A stretch of 64,000 nucleotides of DNA from Pseudomonas frederiksbergensis. Lineage in GTDB: Bacteria > Pseudomonadota > Gammaproteobacteria > Pseudomonadales > Pseudomonadaceae. The notes below the pieces were generated by a model. That model did no database searches and was not told the DNA's origin. It saw nothing but the letters and a program-made list of their open reading frames with translations. The position numbers and the translations under genes are program-made. Positions 1 to 9,258 of the stretch are shown here, piece after piece; the first letter of the stretch is position 1; every line of letters begins with the position of its first letter. Location: the NCBI RefSeq assembly GCF_003732705.1, contig NZ_MOBR01000006.1, positions 353,287-417,286 on the forward strand, read 5' to 3'.

Positions 1-45
<45 letters not shown>

Positions 46-345
46 TCTGTGTGTCGGCATTCTACAGAGGAACGCAGGGGTGTCAACCTTCAATGTGAAG
101 AAAACCTGTTCCTGTTCAATCGCTTAGGTGCAAAAAGGAGAGGGCGGCAGCGCTGCAACGCAGGCATGGCAAGGCTTTCAGCTCTATCGACAGGTGTTAT
201 TCGATTGAGAAAATAAATTCATCGGGCCTTTTCCTACAGCAGATAAAGAAGATTCAGAGTACTGGTGCTATATACAGGTGTCAGTGAGATACTGCCGATC
301 CGGCTCGTCATTACGTCATTTCTTTACCATGAACACCGCTTTTAT
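46..345. other. Intergenic region between tRNA-fMet and dinB
   Basis: About 300 bases without a gene. It holds the upstream region of the tRNA on the minus strand and the dinB control region on the plus strand, with a LexA-like box at 262-277. No other structure is convincing. Confidence 0.6.
262..277 (+). promoter_or_regulatory. Probable LexA (SOS) box of dinB
   Basis: The 16-mer CTGGTGCTATATACAG fits the gamma-proteobacterial LexA consensus CTGT-N8-ACAG with one mismatch in the left half. It lies about 70 bases before the dinB start codon. SOS control of dinB is known in Pseudomonas; the assignment here is inferred from sequence and position. Confidence 0.6.
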
Positions 346-1407
346 ATGACTCAACGCAAAATCATCCACGTCGACTGTGACTGCTTCTACGCCGCCATCG
401 AGATGCGTGATGACCCGCGTCTGGCCGGCAAGCCACTGGCGGTGGGTGGCTCGGCGGACCGGCGCGGGGTGATCGCCACCTGCAATTACGAAGCCCGGGC
501 CTATGGCGTGCGTTCGGCGATGTCCTCCGGGCATGCCTTGAAGCTGTGTCCGGACCTGACCATCGTCAAGCCGCGGATGGACGCCTATAGAGAAGCGTCG
601 AAGGAAATTCATACGATCTTCAGCGATTACACTGACTTGATCGAGCCGCTTTCCCTCGATGAGGCTTACCTGGACGTGTCGGACAGTGCGCATTTCGGCG
701 GCAGCGCCACGCGAATCGCCCAGGATATTCGGCGTCGGGTTTCCAATCAGTTGCACATCACCGTCTCGGCGGGCGTGGCGCCGAACAAGTTCCTGGCCAA
801 GATCGCCAGTGACTGGAAGAAGCCCAACGGCTTGTTCGTGATCACGCCGGATCAGGTGGAAGACTTTGTCAGTGGTCTGCCCGTGAGCAAGCTGCACGGC
901 GTGGGCAAGGTGACTGCCGATAAGCTCGCCCGGCTCGGCATCATTGATTGCGCGCATTTACGTGAATGGAACAAGTTGGCGCTGGTGCGTGAATTCGGCA
1001 GTTTTGGCGAGCGACTCTGGAGCCTGGCCCGTGGGATCGATGAGCGCCTGGTACACAACGACAACCGTCGACAGTCCATCAGTGTCGAAAATACCTACGA
1101 CGTGGATCTGCCGGATCTGGTGAGCTGTCTGGATAAGCTGCCCGAATTGCTGGAAACCCTGGCCGGGCGCATGGCGCGCATCGACAGCAGCTATCGGCCG
1201 GGCAAGCCGTTCGTCAAAGTGAAATTCCATGACTTTACCCAAACCACACTGGAGCAGGCCGGGGCAGGGCGGGATCTGGGGAGTTACCAGTTGTTGTTGA
1301 CCCAGGCATTCAATCGCGGCGGCAAACCGGTGCGGTTGTTGGGGATCGGGGTGCGGCTGGAGGATTTGCGGGGAGGGTTTGAACAGATGGAGTTGTTTGA
1401 GCGGTAG
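346..1407 (+). CDS. dinB: DNA polymerase IV (Y-family translesion polymerase)
   Basis: Error-prone DNA polymerase for bypass of damaged template bases, 353 aa, the usual Pol IV length. The start is the ATG at 346, giving MTQRKIIHVDCDCF; the reading frame is open further upstream but that part is unlike the family and carries the LexA-like box. Visible catalytic carboxylates are D10 (HVDCD) and D105/E106 (LSLDEAYLDV), with the steric-gate position at Y15. A helix-hairpin-helix segment (LHGVGKVTADKLARLG) follows, then the little-finger domain. The C-terminus EQMELF looks like a beta-clamp-binding motif. Likely SOS-induced and monocistronic. Confidence 0.96.
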   Translation: MTQRKIIHVDCDCFYAAIEMRDDPRLAGKPLAVGGSADRRGVIATCNYEARAYGVRSAMSSGHALKLCPDLTIVKPRMDAYREASKEIHTIFSDYTDLIEPLSLDEAYLDVSDSAHFGGSATRIAQDIRRRVSNQLHITVSAGVAPNKFLAKIASDWKKPNGLFVITPDQVEDFVSGLPVSKLHGVGKVTADKLARLGIIDCAHLREWNKLALVREFGSFGERLWSLARGIDERLVHNDNRRQSISVENTYDVDLPDLVSCLDKLPELLETLAGRMARIDSSYRPGKPFVKVKFHDFTQTTLEQAGAGRDLGSYQLLLTQAFNRGGKPVRLLGIGVRLEDLRGGFEQMELFER

Positions 1408-1431
1408 TTCGGTGTTGAAGGTCCGGGCCTC

Positions 1432-1520
1432 TTCGCGGGCAAGCCTCGCTCCTACAGATAAATGTCGTGCGCGATATTGCGTTCAACCGATTACCTGTAG
1501 GAGCGAGGCTTGCCCGCGAA
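1432..1520. repeat. REP pair (inverted), TAGGAGCGAGGCTTGCCCGCGAA type
   Basis: Two copies of a Pseudomonas REP palindrome in opposite orientation (CTTCGCGGGCAAGCCTCGCT at the left, its complement at the right) separated by about 35 bases, between dinB and the convergent lipoprotein gene. The arrangement matches a REPIN doublet. Confidence 0.9.
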
Positions 1521-1530
1521 GCTTTTGCCT

Positions 1531-2484
1531 TTAATTCGGGTTCGGATCTGCAACCAATCGCCCGGCATCCTTGGTCAGCGACTTGAGGAATTCGGTCTGC
1601 AGTTCAGGATCGTTGCGAGTCAGTTCGATCAGGCTCTGCTCCAGCTCACTGGCTTCTTCTTCCAGACCCAATTCCGACAGGCGTTTGACCCGGTGTACCC
1701 ACTGGCTCACTTCGTCGTCTTCGAGGTCATCGTAAATTAACCCGTGAGCTTCGAGCAGCTTGCCCCGCAAGCCGCTGCTAACCGCCAAAGACGAGTCGGT
1801 GTGCACGTCGTCCTGGGCGTCGGCGACCGTAATTAGCAGCCGGCTCAGATGGTTGATGTCATGTTCAGCGAACGGACTGTCCAACAGGTTCAGGCGTAAC
1901 ACGCCGTTTTTGTCGGTATTCAGGTCGAAGGTTTCCTTGCCGGCCTTGACCTGTACCGGGCGCTCGCTCCAGGGCAGGCTCGAGTATTCCGTGCGCTTGT
2001 CACGCTGGACTTCGTCGATGCCGGCCAGGTTTTGCTGGGCGCGACCATGGGACTGCACGTTCATGAACGGGTTGATCCCGGCGAACCCGTAGCTCAGCCA
2101 ATCCTTGGTCACGCTGTCCGGCAGGTTGCCGAGGGCAAACACGTTGACCACGTTCGCGCCCACGCCGGCCACGATGGCCACCATGCCCAGCGGGATCTCG
2201 TAGACCTCCCGCCAGGGTTGGTATGGCGTATAGCGGTCGTAGTGACGCGTGACTTCGAATTCGGTGACTTCGAAGGTCTTTTGCTCGTGGATTTTCACCC
2301 GTCGTTGCGGCAGCTCAAGCACCTTGGGCTCACCGACATCGATCTGCAGGCTGTGATCGAGCAATTTTCGCTCGACCCGTTCCTCGTGCTCGCTGCGTTG
2401 TGACATGTGATTGGCACAGCCGCTGACCAGCAGGGCGCCGCACAGGGCGGCACCACCGAGGCCTAAGGTGTTTCGCTTGAACAT
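1531..2484 (-). CDS. Uncharacterised lipoprotein
   Basis: 317 aa. The N-terminus has a short basic stretch, a hydrophobic segment and a lipobox ending LLVSGC with Cys23, so it is predicted to be an exported lipoprotein. Further on there is one hydrophobic stretch (about residues 95-118, GMVAIVAGVGANVVNVFALG) in an otherwise polar protein, and an acidic C-terminal region rich in Glu/Leu. I do not recognise a family with a known role. It lies 17 bases downstream of proS on the same strand, so the two may be co-transcribed. Confidence 0.75.
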   Translation of the reverse strand: MFKRNTLGLGGAALCGALLVSGCANHMSQRSEHEERVERKLLDHSLQIDVGEPKVLELPQRRVKIHEQKTFEVTEFEVTRHYDRYTPYQPWREVYEIPLGMVAIVAGVGANVVNVFALGNLPDSVTKDWLSYGFAGINPFMNVQSHGRAQQNLAGIDEVQRDKRTEYSSLPWSERPVQVKAGKETFDLNTDKNGVLRLNLLDSPFAEHDINHLSRLLITVADAQDDVHTDSSLAVSSGLRGKLLEAHGLIYDDLEDDEVSQWVHRVKRLSELGLEEEASELEQSLIELTRNDPELQTEFLKSLTKDAGRLVADPNPN

Positions 2485-2501
2485 GACTTCTCTATCTGGT
2501 G

Positions 2502-4217
2502 TCAGCGGCGGATACGGGCCTGGAGGAAGGACAGCACGTCAGCGACCGGTAGGGCTTGCGCCTCGGCCTCGGTGCGGCTCTTGTATTCCAGATTGCCATC
2601 GGCGAGGCCGCGGTCGCTGACCACGATCCGGTGAGGAATGCCGATCAGCTCCATGTCCGCGAACTTGATGCCCGGGCTGGTTTTCTTGTCGCGGTCGTCC
2701 AGCAGCACTTCGAAACCGGCCGCAGTCAGTTCTGCGTACAGCTTGTCGGTCGCTTCGCGAACCTGTTCGTTGTCGTAGCGCAGTGGTACCAGGGCAATCT
2801 GGAACGGCGCCAATGTGTCGCTCCAGATGATCCCGTTGGCATCATTGTTCTGCTCGATGGCCGCAGCCACCACGCGGGAGACGCCAATACCGTAGCAACC
2901 CATTTCCAGGGTGACCGGCTTGCCGTTCTCGCCCAGCACTTCGCACTTCATCGCTTTGCTGTACTTGTTGCCCAGCTGGAAGATGTGCCCGACTTCGATG
3001 CCGCGCTTGATTTCCAGGGTGCCCTTGCCATCCGGGCTTGGGTCGCCGGCCACGACATTGCGCAGATCGGCCACGGTCGGAACCGGCAGGTCGCGTTCCC
3101 AGTTCACGCCGAAGTAGTGCTTGTCGTCGATGTTCGCGCCAATGCCGAAGTCGCTCATCAGCTCGACCGAACGGTCGATGATAATCGGCAGCGGCAGGTT
3201 CAACGGGCCGAGGGAGCCGGCGCCGGCGCCAATCGCGTCGCGCAGTTCGGATTCGGACGCCATGACCAGCGGGCTGGCAACGCCTGGCTGTTGAGCGGCC
3301 TTGATTTCGTTCAGCTCATGGTCGCCACGGATGATCAGGGCAATCAGCTTGCCTGCTTCTTCAGCGTGAACCACGAGGGTCTTGATGGTTTTTTCGATCG
3401 GCAGGCCAAAGCCTTCAACCAGTTGCGCAATGGTCTTGGCGTTCGGGGTGTCGACCAGACGCAGCTCTTCGGCCGGCGCGGCGCGTGAAGTTTCGCGCGG
3501 TACGGCTTCGGCTTTCTCGATGTTCGCGGCGTAGTCGGAACCGTTGCTGAAGGCGATATCGTCTTCGCCGGACTCGGCCAGTACGTGGAACTCGTGGGAA
3601 CCGGCACCGCCGATGGAGCCGTTATCGGCTTCCACCGGGCGGAACTTCAGGCCCAGACGGGTGAACACGTTGCAGTAGGCCTGGTGCATGCGATCGTAGG
3701 TGATCTGCAGCGAAGGCTGGTCCGCGTGGAAGGAGTAAGCGTCCTTCATGATAAATTCGCGACCGCGCATCAAACCGAAGCGTGGACGGATTTCGTCACG
3801 GAATTTGGTCTGAATCTGATACACGTTGATTGGCAGCTGTTTATAGCTGCTCAACTCGTTGCGCATCAGGTCGGTGATCACTTCTTCATGGGTCGGGCCG
3901 GCGCAGAAGTCGCGACCGTGACGATCCTTGAAGCGCAGCAGTTCAGGGCCGTACTCTTCCCAGCGACCGGATTCCTGCCACAGCTCAGCCGGCTGAGTGC
4001 TCGGCATCAACACTTCAAGCGAGCCGGCGGCGTTCATTTCTTCGCGAACGACGGCTTCGACCTTGCGCATTACCCGCAAGCCCATGGGCAGCCAGGTGTA
4101 CAGGCCCGAGGCGAGTTTGCGGATCATGCCGGCGCGCAGCATCAGCTGGTGGCTGATGACGACCGCGTCGGAAGGCGTTTCTTTCTGTGTGGCGAGCAAA
4201 AATTGACTGGTGCGCAT
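2502..4217 (-). CDS. proS: Prolyl-tRNA synthetase (bacterial type)
   Basis: Charges tRNA-Pro with proline in the cytoplasm; 571 aa, the normal length for the bacterial form. Class II motifs are visible: motif 1 near [20 protein letters not shown], motif 2 as [17 protein letters not shown], and motif 3 as [17 protein letters not shown]. Between motifs 2 and 3 (about residues 230-390) is the YbaK-like editing insertion that hydrolyses Ala-tRNA-Pro. The start [15 protein letters not shown] is the family start. Downstream on the same strand is the 317-aa lipoprotein gene. Confidence 0.98.
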   Translation of the reverse strand: MRTSQFLLATQKETPSDAVVISHQLMLRAGMIRKLASGLYTWLPMGLRVMRKVEAVVREEMNAAGSLEVLMPSTQPAELWQESGRWEEYGPELLRFKDRHGRDFCAGPTHEEVITDLMRNELSSYKQLPINVYQIQTKFRDEIRPRFGLMRGREFIMKDAYSFHADQPSLQITYDRMHQAYCNVFTRLGLKFRPVEADNGSIGGAGSHEFHVLAESGEDDIAFSNGSDYAANIEKAEAVPRETSRAAPAEELRLVDTPNAKTIAQLVEGFGLPIEKTIKTLVVHAEEAGKLIALIIRGDHELNEIKAAQQPGVASPLVMASESELRDAIGAGAGSLGPLNLPLPIIIDRSVELMSDFGIGANIDDKHYFGVNWERDLPVPTVADLRNVVAGDPSPDGKGTLEIKRGIEVGHIFQLGNKYSKAMKCEVLGENGKPVTLEMGCYGIGVSRVVAAAIEQNNDANGIIWSDTLAPFQIALVPLRYDNEQVREATDKLYAELTAAGFEVLLDDRDKKTSPGIKFADMELIGIPHRIVVSDRGLADGNLEYKSRTEAEAQALPVADVLSFLQARIRR

Positions 4218-4319
4218 GGTTGGCCGTTGTCGGTTGCTGATGACGAGAAATGACGGAGCATTGTACGGGCGAGATCCGCTGACGTACAGAAGTGCGGCCC
4301 GCGGTGAGGCTTGATGGCG

Positions 4320-4348
4320 GGAAACCTCCCGCCAATCGGGAGGTTTCC
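4320..4348 (-). terminator. Hairpin at the end of ampG
   Basis: GGAAACCTCCC and GGGAGGTTTCC form an 11-bp stem around a 7-base loop directly after (and touching) the ampG stop codon. There is no clear T-tract on the minus strand, so it may act in mRNA 3'-end protection rather than as a strong intrinsic terminator. Confidence 0.45.
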
Positions 4349-5907
4349 TACAGCTCTTCCACGGCCGGCGTCTGCACGGGTTCAGGCTTGGGCGTCGGGC
4401 CGGCCCGGCGGCTCTCCTGGAACCAATGCAGAGCGATCAGCAGCAGCGTCGGAACGCCGAGCAGGGCGGTGATCAGGAAGAAGCTGTGATAGCCGAACTT
4501 CTCCACCATGACCCCGGAATAACCGCCAATCAAGCGTGGCAGCAAGAGCATGATCGAACTGAGCAGGGCGTATTGGGTGGCGGAGAACTTGAGGTTGGTC
4601 AGGCTCGACAAGTAGGCGACGAACGCTGAGGTCGCCATGCCCGAACTGAAGTTGTCCAGCGAGATGGTGACGATCAGCATGTTCAGATTGGCGCCCATGT
4701 CGGCGAGCATCACGAACAGCAGGTTAGTGCCGGCGGAGGCTACACCGCCTATGAACAGGATCGGCAGGATGCCGAAGCGCACAATCAACAGACCGCCCAT
4801 GCCGGCACCGACCAGGGTCATGATCAGGCCGAAGATCTTGCTGACGCTGGCAATCTGATCCTTGGTGAAGCCCTGGTCGATATAGAACACGTTGGCCATC
4901 ACACCCATGACCGTGTCGGACATCCGGTAGGTGGCGATCAGTCCGAGCAGCAGAAAGGCTTGCCAGCGATAGCGCAGAATGAAGTCGTTGACCGGTGTCA
5001 GCACCGGCGCCAGGCCACGGCGGCCAATGGAGGACAGGCACAGGACGGTCAGCGTGGTGTAGAGGATCGCCCGCAGGAACGCGCGGTCTTCGAGCAACAG
5101 ATCGAGCAGGCTCACGCCGTTGAACAGCACGCTGGCGAAATCAGTGTTGTAGAGCTGGGTGAACATGGCCGGTACGGACACCAGCAGTACGATCAATACA
5201 AACACCGACGCCAGTTGATGCACAAAACTGTAGCGTCCGGCCTGCAACTGAGTGCGCAGTGGCACCGGCGGCTCGCGCATGAACAGGGTGGTCAGCAGTG
5301 CCGGGATCATCAAGGCGCCAAACAGCACATAGGTGCCGGTCCAGGCCGAGTGCTGGTAGTTGAAGCCGGTGGAGCCAAAGCCTTCCGCGAAGAACAGCGC
5401 GCCGGCAGTGGCCAGCAGTGCTGCGATTCGATAACCGGACATGTAGCTGGCAGCCAGCGCAGCCTGGCGACTGTCTTCAGCGATTTCCAGGCGATAGGCG
5501 TCTACGGCGATGTCTTGGGTCGCCGACGCAAACGCGACGACCACGGCAATGGCGATCAACCAGGACAGGTGCTTTTGCGGGTCGCAGAAACCCATGCCGA
5601 TCAGACCGAGGATCACCAGCGATTGGGCCAGCACCAGCCAGGAGCGGCGGCGGCCGAGTTTGCCGAGCAGTGGCAGGCGCCATTGATCGAGCAGCGGTGA
5701 CCACACCCATTTAAAGGCGTAGGCCAAACCGATCAGGCTTGCATAGCCAATGGTTTCGCGGGCCACACCGGCCTCACGCAACCAGACCGACAGCGTCGAA
5801 AACACCAGCATGTAGGGCATGCCGGCGGCGAAACCAAGCAGCAACAGCACGAGCGTTGATGGGCTGGCATAGGCGGCGAGCGCGGCGCGCCAGGTTTTAC
5901 GGGGCAT
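4348..5907 (-). CDS. ampG: Muropeptide permease AmpG (MFS)
   Basis: Inner-membrane importer of GlcNAc-anhydro-muropeptides for cell-wall recycling, which also feeds the signal for AmpC beta-lactamase induction in pseudomonads. 519 aa with about a dozen or more hydrophobic segments. The AmpG-specific region after TM2 is visible ([14 protein letters not shown], then [12 protein letters not shown]), as is the D-x-A-x-D-A-Y-R element ([11 protein letters not shown]) in the first half. The C-terminal tail is short and polar with Pro and Glu. It is somewhat shorter than the P. aeruginosa AmpG. Start chosen at [16 protein letters not shown]. Confidence 0.88.
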   Translation of the reverse strand: MPRKTWRAALAAYASPSTLVLLLLGFAAGMPYMLVFSTLSVWLREAGVARETIGYASLIGLAYAFKWVWSPLLDQWRLPLLGKLGRRRSWLVLAQSLVILGLIGMGFCDPQKHLSWLIAIAVVVAFASATQDIAVDAYRLEIAEDSRQAALAASYMSGYRIAALLATAGALFFAEGFGSTGFNYQHSAWTGTYVLFGALMIPALLTTLFMREPPVPLRTQLQAGRYSFVHQLASVFVLIVLLVSVPAMFTQLYNTDFASVLFNGVSLLDLLLEDRAFLRAILYTTLTVLCLSSIGRRGLAPVLTPVNDFILRYRWQAFLLLGLIATYRMSDTVMGVMANVFYIDQGFTKDQIASVSKIFGLIMTLVGAGMGGLLIVRFGILPILFIGGVASAGTNLLFVMLADMGANLNMLIVTISLDNFSSGMATSAFVAYLSSLTNLKFSATQYALLSSIMLLLPRLIGGYSGVMVEKFGYHSFFLITALLGVPTLLLIALHWFQESRRAGPTPKPEPVQTPAVEEL

Positions 5908-5950
5908 GGGCTGAAGTCTGCCTCAAGATTACGGAAACAAAGCGCGCACT

Positions 5951-6304
5951 CTAACCGCTGTGCTCTACCGGGCGCCAGCCATGACGCTGAATATCAACAC
6001 GATTGTTCAGGATACTGATGCCCTCCATGCGCAAACGCGCCCGTTGTTCATCCCCTGAAGGACTGCCAACCGGCAGACTGATCCGACCGCCGGCACCCAG
6101 CACTCGGTGCCAAGGCAGTTTGGTGTCGCCGGGCAACTGACTCAGCGTGCGCCCGACCCAGCGCGCCGCGCGGCCCAGACCTGCCAGCTCAGCCAATTGT
6201 CCGTAGCTCACGACTTTGCCCTCAGGCACTTGGGCCAGGGTCAAGTAGAGCGCCGTGCGTCGGATTTGCGCCGGGCTTTCGGTTTCGGTGGTCGGGTCTG
6301 TCAC
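5951..6304 (-). CDS. Alkyltransferase-like protein (Atl/MGMT family, no reactive Cys)
   Basis: 117 aa, the single DNA-binding domain of O6-alkylguanine-DNA alkyltransferases. The active-site motif PCHR is replaced by PWHR (P64-W65-H66-R67), the hallmark of Atl proteins such as E. coli YbaZ, which bind O6-alkylguanine without repairing it and hand the lesion to nucleotide excision repair. The helix-turn-helix region (VVSYGQLAELAG) and the arginine-finger region (GRAARWVGRTL) are present. Start is GTG at 6304 with AGGAA eight bases upstream. It is 43 bases upstream of ampG on the same strand. Confidence 0.9.
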   Translation of the reverse strand: MTDPTTETESPAQIRRTALYLTLAQVPEGKVVSYGQLAELAGLGRAARWVGRTLSQLPGDTKLPWHRVLGAGGRISLPVGSPSGDEQRARLRMEGISILNNRVDIQRHGWRPVEHSG

Positions 6305-6468
6305 GTCCGCAGTTCCTGAAGAAATTCGATTTTGCGCCCACAGATTAAGTCCAGAAGTGGCAATTGAGAAATGAACTCAATAGAAATAGTCGGGTCAGTC
6401 CTTGCTAGCGCCTTATTCCTTGGGATAATGCCGACTTTTTTTCGCAAACCAGAGCCTTCGATCTGCTT

Positions 6469-7476
6469 ATGTTGTCCAGAACCTTGTTGTGCCTCGCTGT
6501 CTTCAGTGCTTCCACGCCTTTGCTCGCCGACACCGTATGGTTGAAAAACGGTGACAAATTGAGTGGCAAGATCACCGTGTTCGACGGCGGCAAACTGTTG
6601 ATCCAAACCGAGTACGCCGGTGCGATACCGATTGACTGGAAACAGGTCAAAACCCTGGAAAGCGATCAGGAGTTGCTGGTCAAGCAGGATGCCTATAACG
6701 GTGAGAAAGCCAAATCATTGAAGGCGGCCGAAGATGGCAAGGTAACCCTGGCCAATGGCGAGGCGCCGAAAACCGTCGAGCTGGCGAGTATCCAGCAGAT
6801 TCTCAAGCCCAAGCCGATCGTTGAAGATCTGGTATGGAAAGGCAATGTCGACATGGCCCTGGATTACCAGCGCGCCGAGAAGGACACCGACGACTACGAT
6901 GTCGGTTTCAAAACTTCGGCCCGTCATGGCCGCTGGCGGCATACCGCAGAGGGTGAGTACAACCGTGAATTCCAGAATGATGTAGTCACCACCGACAACT
7001 GGCGTGCCGAGTATTCCCTTGACCGATTCCTCACCGAACACTGGTACTGGGATGGTCGCGTGAACTACAAGCGCGACAAGGTCGAAGAGCTGTCCCGTCA
7101 GCGCGTGGTCGGTACCGGTCCGGGGTATCAGTTCTGGGATAACGAGCTGGGTGCGTTCTCGCTGGGTTCGCTGCTCAACCGCACCGATTACGAGTACCGC
7201 GATGGCGGCAAGGACAACTTCTATTCCGTGGCCATGAAGTGGGATTACAACCGCTACCTGATTGGCAAGAAGGTGGAGTTCTTCACCAACGGCGAAGTGG
7301 GCAAGCCGCTGTCCGGCGTGGCCGATTACTCCCTCGATGCGGAAATGGGCTTGCGCTACAAGGTCACCGACTGGGCGTCGCTTAACCTCAAGGCCGAACG
7401 GGACATCATCAGCGGGACCGACGATGCTGATTTGAACAAGACGCGCTATACCGCAGGGTTTGGCGTGGCTTGGTAA
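6469..7476 (+). CDS. DUF481-family exported barrel protein
   Basis: 335 aa. The first 20 residues form a signal peptide (cleavage near PLLA/DTVW). The mature N-terminus carries a small beta domain (TVWLKNGDKLSGKITVFDGG), and the C-terminal two thirds alternate polar and aromatic residues in strand-like segments ending in GFGVAW, a typical beta-barrel end. DUF481 proteins are thought to be salt-induced outer-membrane proteins, but their function is unsettled. No strong Shine-Dalgarno is visible before the ATG at 6469. The palindrome at 7504-7590 follows and may end transcription. Confidence 0.8.
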   Translation: MLSRTLLCLAVFSASTPLLADTVWLKNGDKLSGKITVFDGGKLLIQTEYAGAIPIDWKQVKTLESDQELLVKQDAYNGEKAKSLKAAEDGKVTLANGEAPKTVELASIQQILKPKPIVEDLVWKGNVDMALDYQRAEKDTDDYDVGFKTSARHGRWRHTAEGEYNREFQNDVVTTDNWRAEYSLDRFLTEHWYWDGRVNYKRDKVEELSRQRVVGTGPGYQFWDNELGAFSLGSLLNRTDYEYRDGGKDNFYSVAMKWDYNRYLIGKKVEFFTNGEVGKPLSGVADYSLDAEMGLRYKVTDWASLNLKAERDIISGTDDADLNKTRYTAGFGVAW

Positions 7477-7503
7477 TACGCTAGACGATCAAGACACAAG
7501 AGC

Positions 7504-7590
7504 AAAAGATCGCAGCCTTCGGCAGCGCCTGCACGGGATGGACGTTCACCCTGTAGGCGTTGCCGAAGGCTGCGATCTTTTTTTTTGCGC
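7504..7590 (+). repeat. Inverted repeat with T-tract, possible terminator
   Basis: Arms AAAAGATCGCAGCCTTCGGC (7504-7523) and its exact complement (7562-7581) flank about 37 bases and are followed by a run of T. The GATCGCAGCCTTCGGC core is a known kind of dispersed Pseudomonas palindrome. Here it can also serve as the terminator of the DUF481 gene. Confidence 0.7.
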
Positions 7591-7610
7591 GGGCAAAAAC
7601 ATACGCCCAC

Positions 7611-7643
7611 AAAAAAGCCCCGCTTTTAAGGGCGGGGCTTTTT
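7611..7643 (-). terminator. Intrinsic terminator of the cold-shock gene
   Basis: AAAAAGCCCCGC and GCGGGGCTTTTT form a strong stem with A/T tracts on both sides, 18 bases beyond the stop of the cold-shock gene. The symmetry means it could also stop transcription from the DUF481 side. Confidence 0.9.
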
Positions 7644-7660
7644 ACTAAAGCAAGTACAAG

Positions 7661-7870
7661 TTAGATAACTTGAACTTCTTCAGCTTGCATGCCTTTCTGA
7701 CCGCGGGTAGCGATGAAAGAAACCTGTTGGCCTTCTTTCAGGCTTTTGAAGCCGTCGGATTGGATAGCTTTGAAGTGAACGAACAGGTCGTCACCGGATT
7801 GTGGAGTGATGAAGCCGAAGCCTTTTTCATCGTTGAACCACTTAACGGTACCAGTTTGGCGATTAGACAT
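7661..7870 (-). CDS. Cold-shock domain protein (CspA family)
   Basis: 69 aa, a single OB-fold nucleic-acid-binding domain acting as RNA chaperone. RNP1 (KGFGFITP) and RNP2 (LFVHFKAI) are both intact and the N-terminus [12 protein letters not shown] is typical. AAGGAG lies eight bases before the ATG. An untranslated region upstream may hold the cis-acting leader usual for csp genes, but I cannot define it. Most like the CapB/CspA-type proteins of Pseudomonas. Confidence 0.95.
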   Translation of the reverse strand: MSNRQTGTVKWFNDEKGFGFITPQSGDDLFVHFKAIQSDGFKSLKEGQQVSFIATRGQKGMQAEEVQVI

Positions 7871-8224
7871 GGTGTAACTCCTTGAACAAAGATAACTGCG
7901 ACACAGGAAGAACCCTGGCCGAGACTGAGTGCAAAGAGCAGGAAAAATTCTTGTAGATGGTTGGATCGAAATTCAACATATCGTGTAGAGATTCTCAGTG
8001 ACACAAGCAGCACAGTGGCGCCACCTTAACCCTTTTTCCGGAACGTGCCAATGCTTCCTGCGAAGGTTTCTCTGTTTTCGTGACTGACGGTGCATCGTTT
8101 CGACGGGAAGGCCCGGCAATCAGGGGGGATCGGCGAGAATTACGCCTCGCACTTTGAACCCGAGGCGCGCGCCTTGTAAGATGCCGGACAGAATTTTTCC
8201 ACCTCGCTATTCAGGACACCCGCC
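7871..8224. other. Divergent intergenic region csp / dcd
   Basis: 354 bases shared by two divergent genes. It must hold the promoter and leader of the cold-shock gene and the promoter of dcd, which has AGGA 11 bases before its ATG. I see no clear operator or repeat. Confidence 0.5.
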
Positions 8225-8791
8225 ATGAGCATCAAATCGGACAAGTGGATTCGCCGCATGGCGCAAGAGCACGGCATGATCGAACCGTTCGTCGAGCGCC
8301 AGATGCGCGGCGAAGGTGCCGAGCGGCTGATTTCCTATGGCGTGTCGAGCTACGGCTACGACGTGCGCTGCGCCGGTGAATTCAAGGTGTTCACCAACAT
8401 CAACTCGGCGATCGTCGACCCGAAGAACTTTGATGAGAAGAGCTTCGTCGATGTCACGAGTGACGTCTGCATCATCCCGCCGAACTCGTTCGCCCTGGCC
8501 CGCACCGTGGAGTTCTTCCGCATTCCGCGCAACGTGCTGACCATCTGCCTGGGTAAAAGCACCTACGCCCGCTGCGGCATTATCGTCAACGTGACGCCGC
8601 TCGAGCCTGAGTGGGAAGGTCACGTGACCCTGGAATTCTCCAACACCACCACCTTGCCGGCGAAAATCTACGCCAACGAAGGCGTCGCACAGATGCTGTT
8701 CTTCGAATCCGACGAAGAGTGCGAAGTCTCCTACAAGGACCGTGGCGGCAAGTATCAGGGCCAGCGCGGCGTCACCCTGCCACGCACCTGA
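8225..8791 (+). CDS. dcd: dCTP deaminase
   Basis: Deaminates dCTP to dUTP, the main route to dTMP in proteobacteria. 188 aa, the family length. Visible are the N-terminal [21 protein letters not shown], the nucleotide-binding [10 protein letters not shown], and the catalytic region [17 protein letters not shown] containing the active-site Glu. The C-terminal [12 protein letters not shown] closes over the nucleotide. Transcribed alone, followed after 106 bases by a small unknown gene. Confidence 0.97.
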   Translation: MSIKSDKWIRRMAQEHGMIEPFVERQMRGEGAERLISYGVSSYGYDVRCAGEFKVFTNINSAIVDPKNFDEKSFVDVTSDVCIIPPNSFALARTVEFFRIPRNVLTICLGKSTYARCGIIVNVTPLEPEWEGHVTLEFSNTTTLPAKIYANEGVAQMLFFESDEECEVSYKDRGGKYQGQRGVTLPRT

Positions 8792-8897
8792 TCCATCCAT
8801 CTGACAGTTGCCGGGAATTCTTGAGCGGGTAGACACTCTATTGGGTGTACTGCCCGGTTCGCGTACAGCGGACGGGGCCATTGCTCAGGAGTGCCCT

Positions 8898-9107
8898 ATG
8901 AAGATCGATCCCCGAATAAGTGCCGAACTGGCAAGGCTTGAGCCCAATCAGATTGGCGTTTTGGCCTGGTCATTGTTGGCACATCCGCCAATCAACATGG
9001 CAGGGGGCATCCCCGGCCAGCCTGATCCTGATACCCCCAACGAACAGCCGACCGAACCCGGTGAACCCACCCTGCCGGATGAGCCGCCTCCTGCTCCGGT
9101 GGCTTGA
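8898..9107 (+). CDS. Small proline-rich protein of unknown function
   Basis: 69 aa. An upstream start is possible in the same frame, but CAGGAG at 8886-8891 sits correctly for the ATG at 8898 (MKIDPRISAEL). The first half is a short amphipathic stretch (PNQIGVLAWSLLAHPP); the second is Pro/Glu/Asp-rich with a PxxP-like rhythm and is probably disordered. No signal peptide or known domain. The good ribosome binding site argues for a real gene. Confidence 0.6.
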   Translation: MKIDPRISAELARLEPNQIGVLAWSLLAHPPINMAGGIPGQPDPDTPNEQPTEPGEPTLPDEPPPAPVA

Positions 9108-9142
9108 TGCGCGTCCTGCGTTTGTCGCACGATGCGTCATCC

Positions 9143-9232
9143 TGTAGGAGCAAAGCTTGCTCGCGAAGGCCGTGTATCAGTCAAAAATGATGTCGACTGA
9201 TATACCGTCTTCGCGAGCAAGCTTTGCTCCTA
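9143..9232. repeat. REP pair (inverted)
   Basis: TGTAGGAGCAAAGCTTGCTC and the complementary CGCGAGCAAGCTTTGCTCCT face each other across about 40 bases, a REPIN doublet of the AAAGCTTGCTCGCGAA subtype. Confidence 0.9.
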
Positions 9233-9258
9233 GAGGGTGAGCGTCGGTCGGGTGAGCG

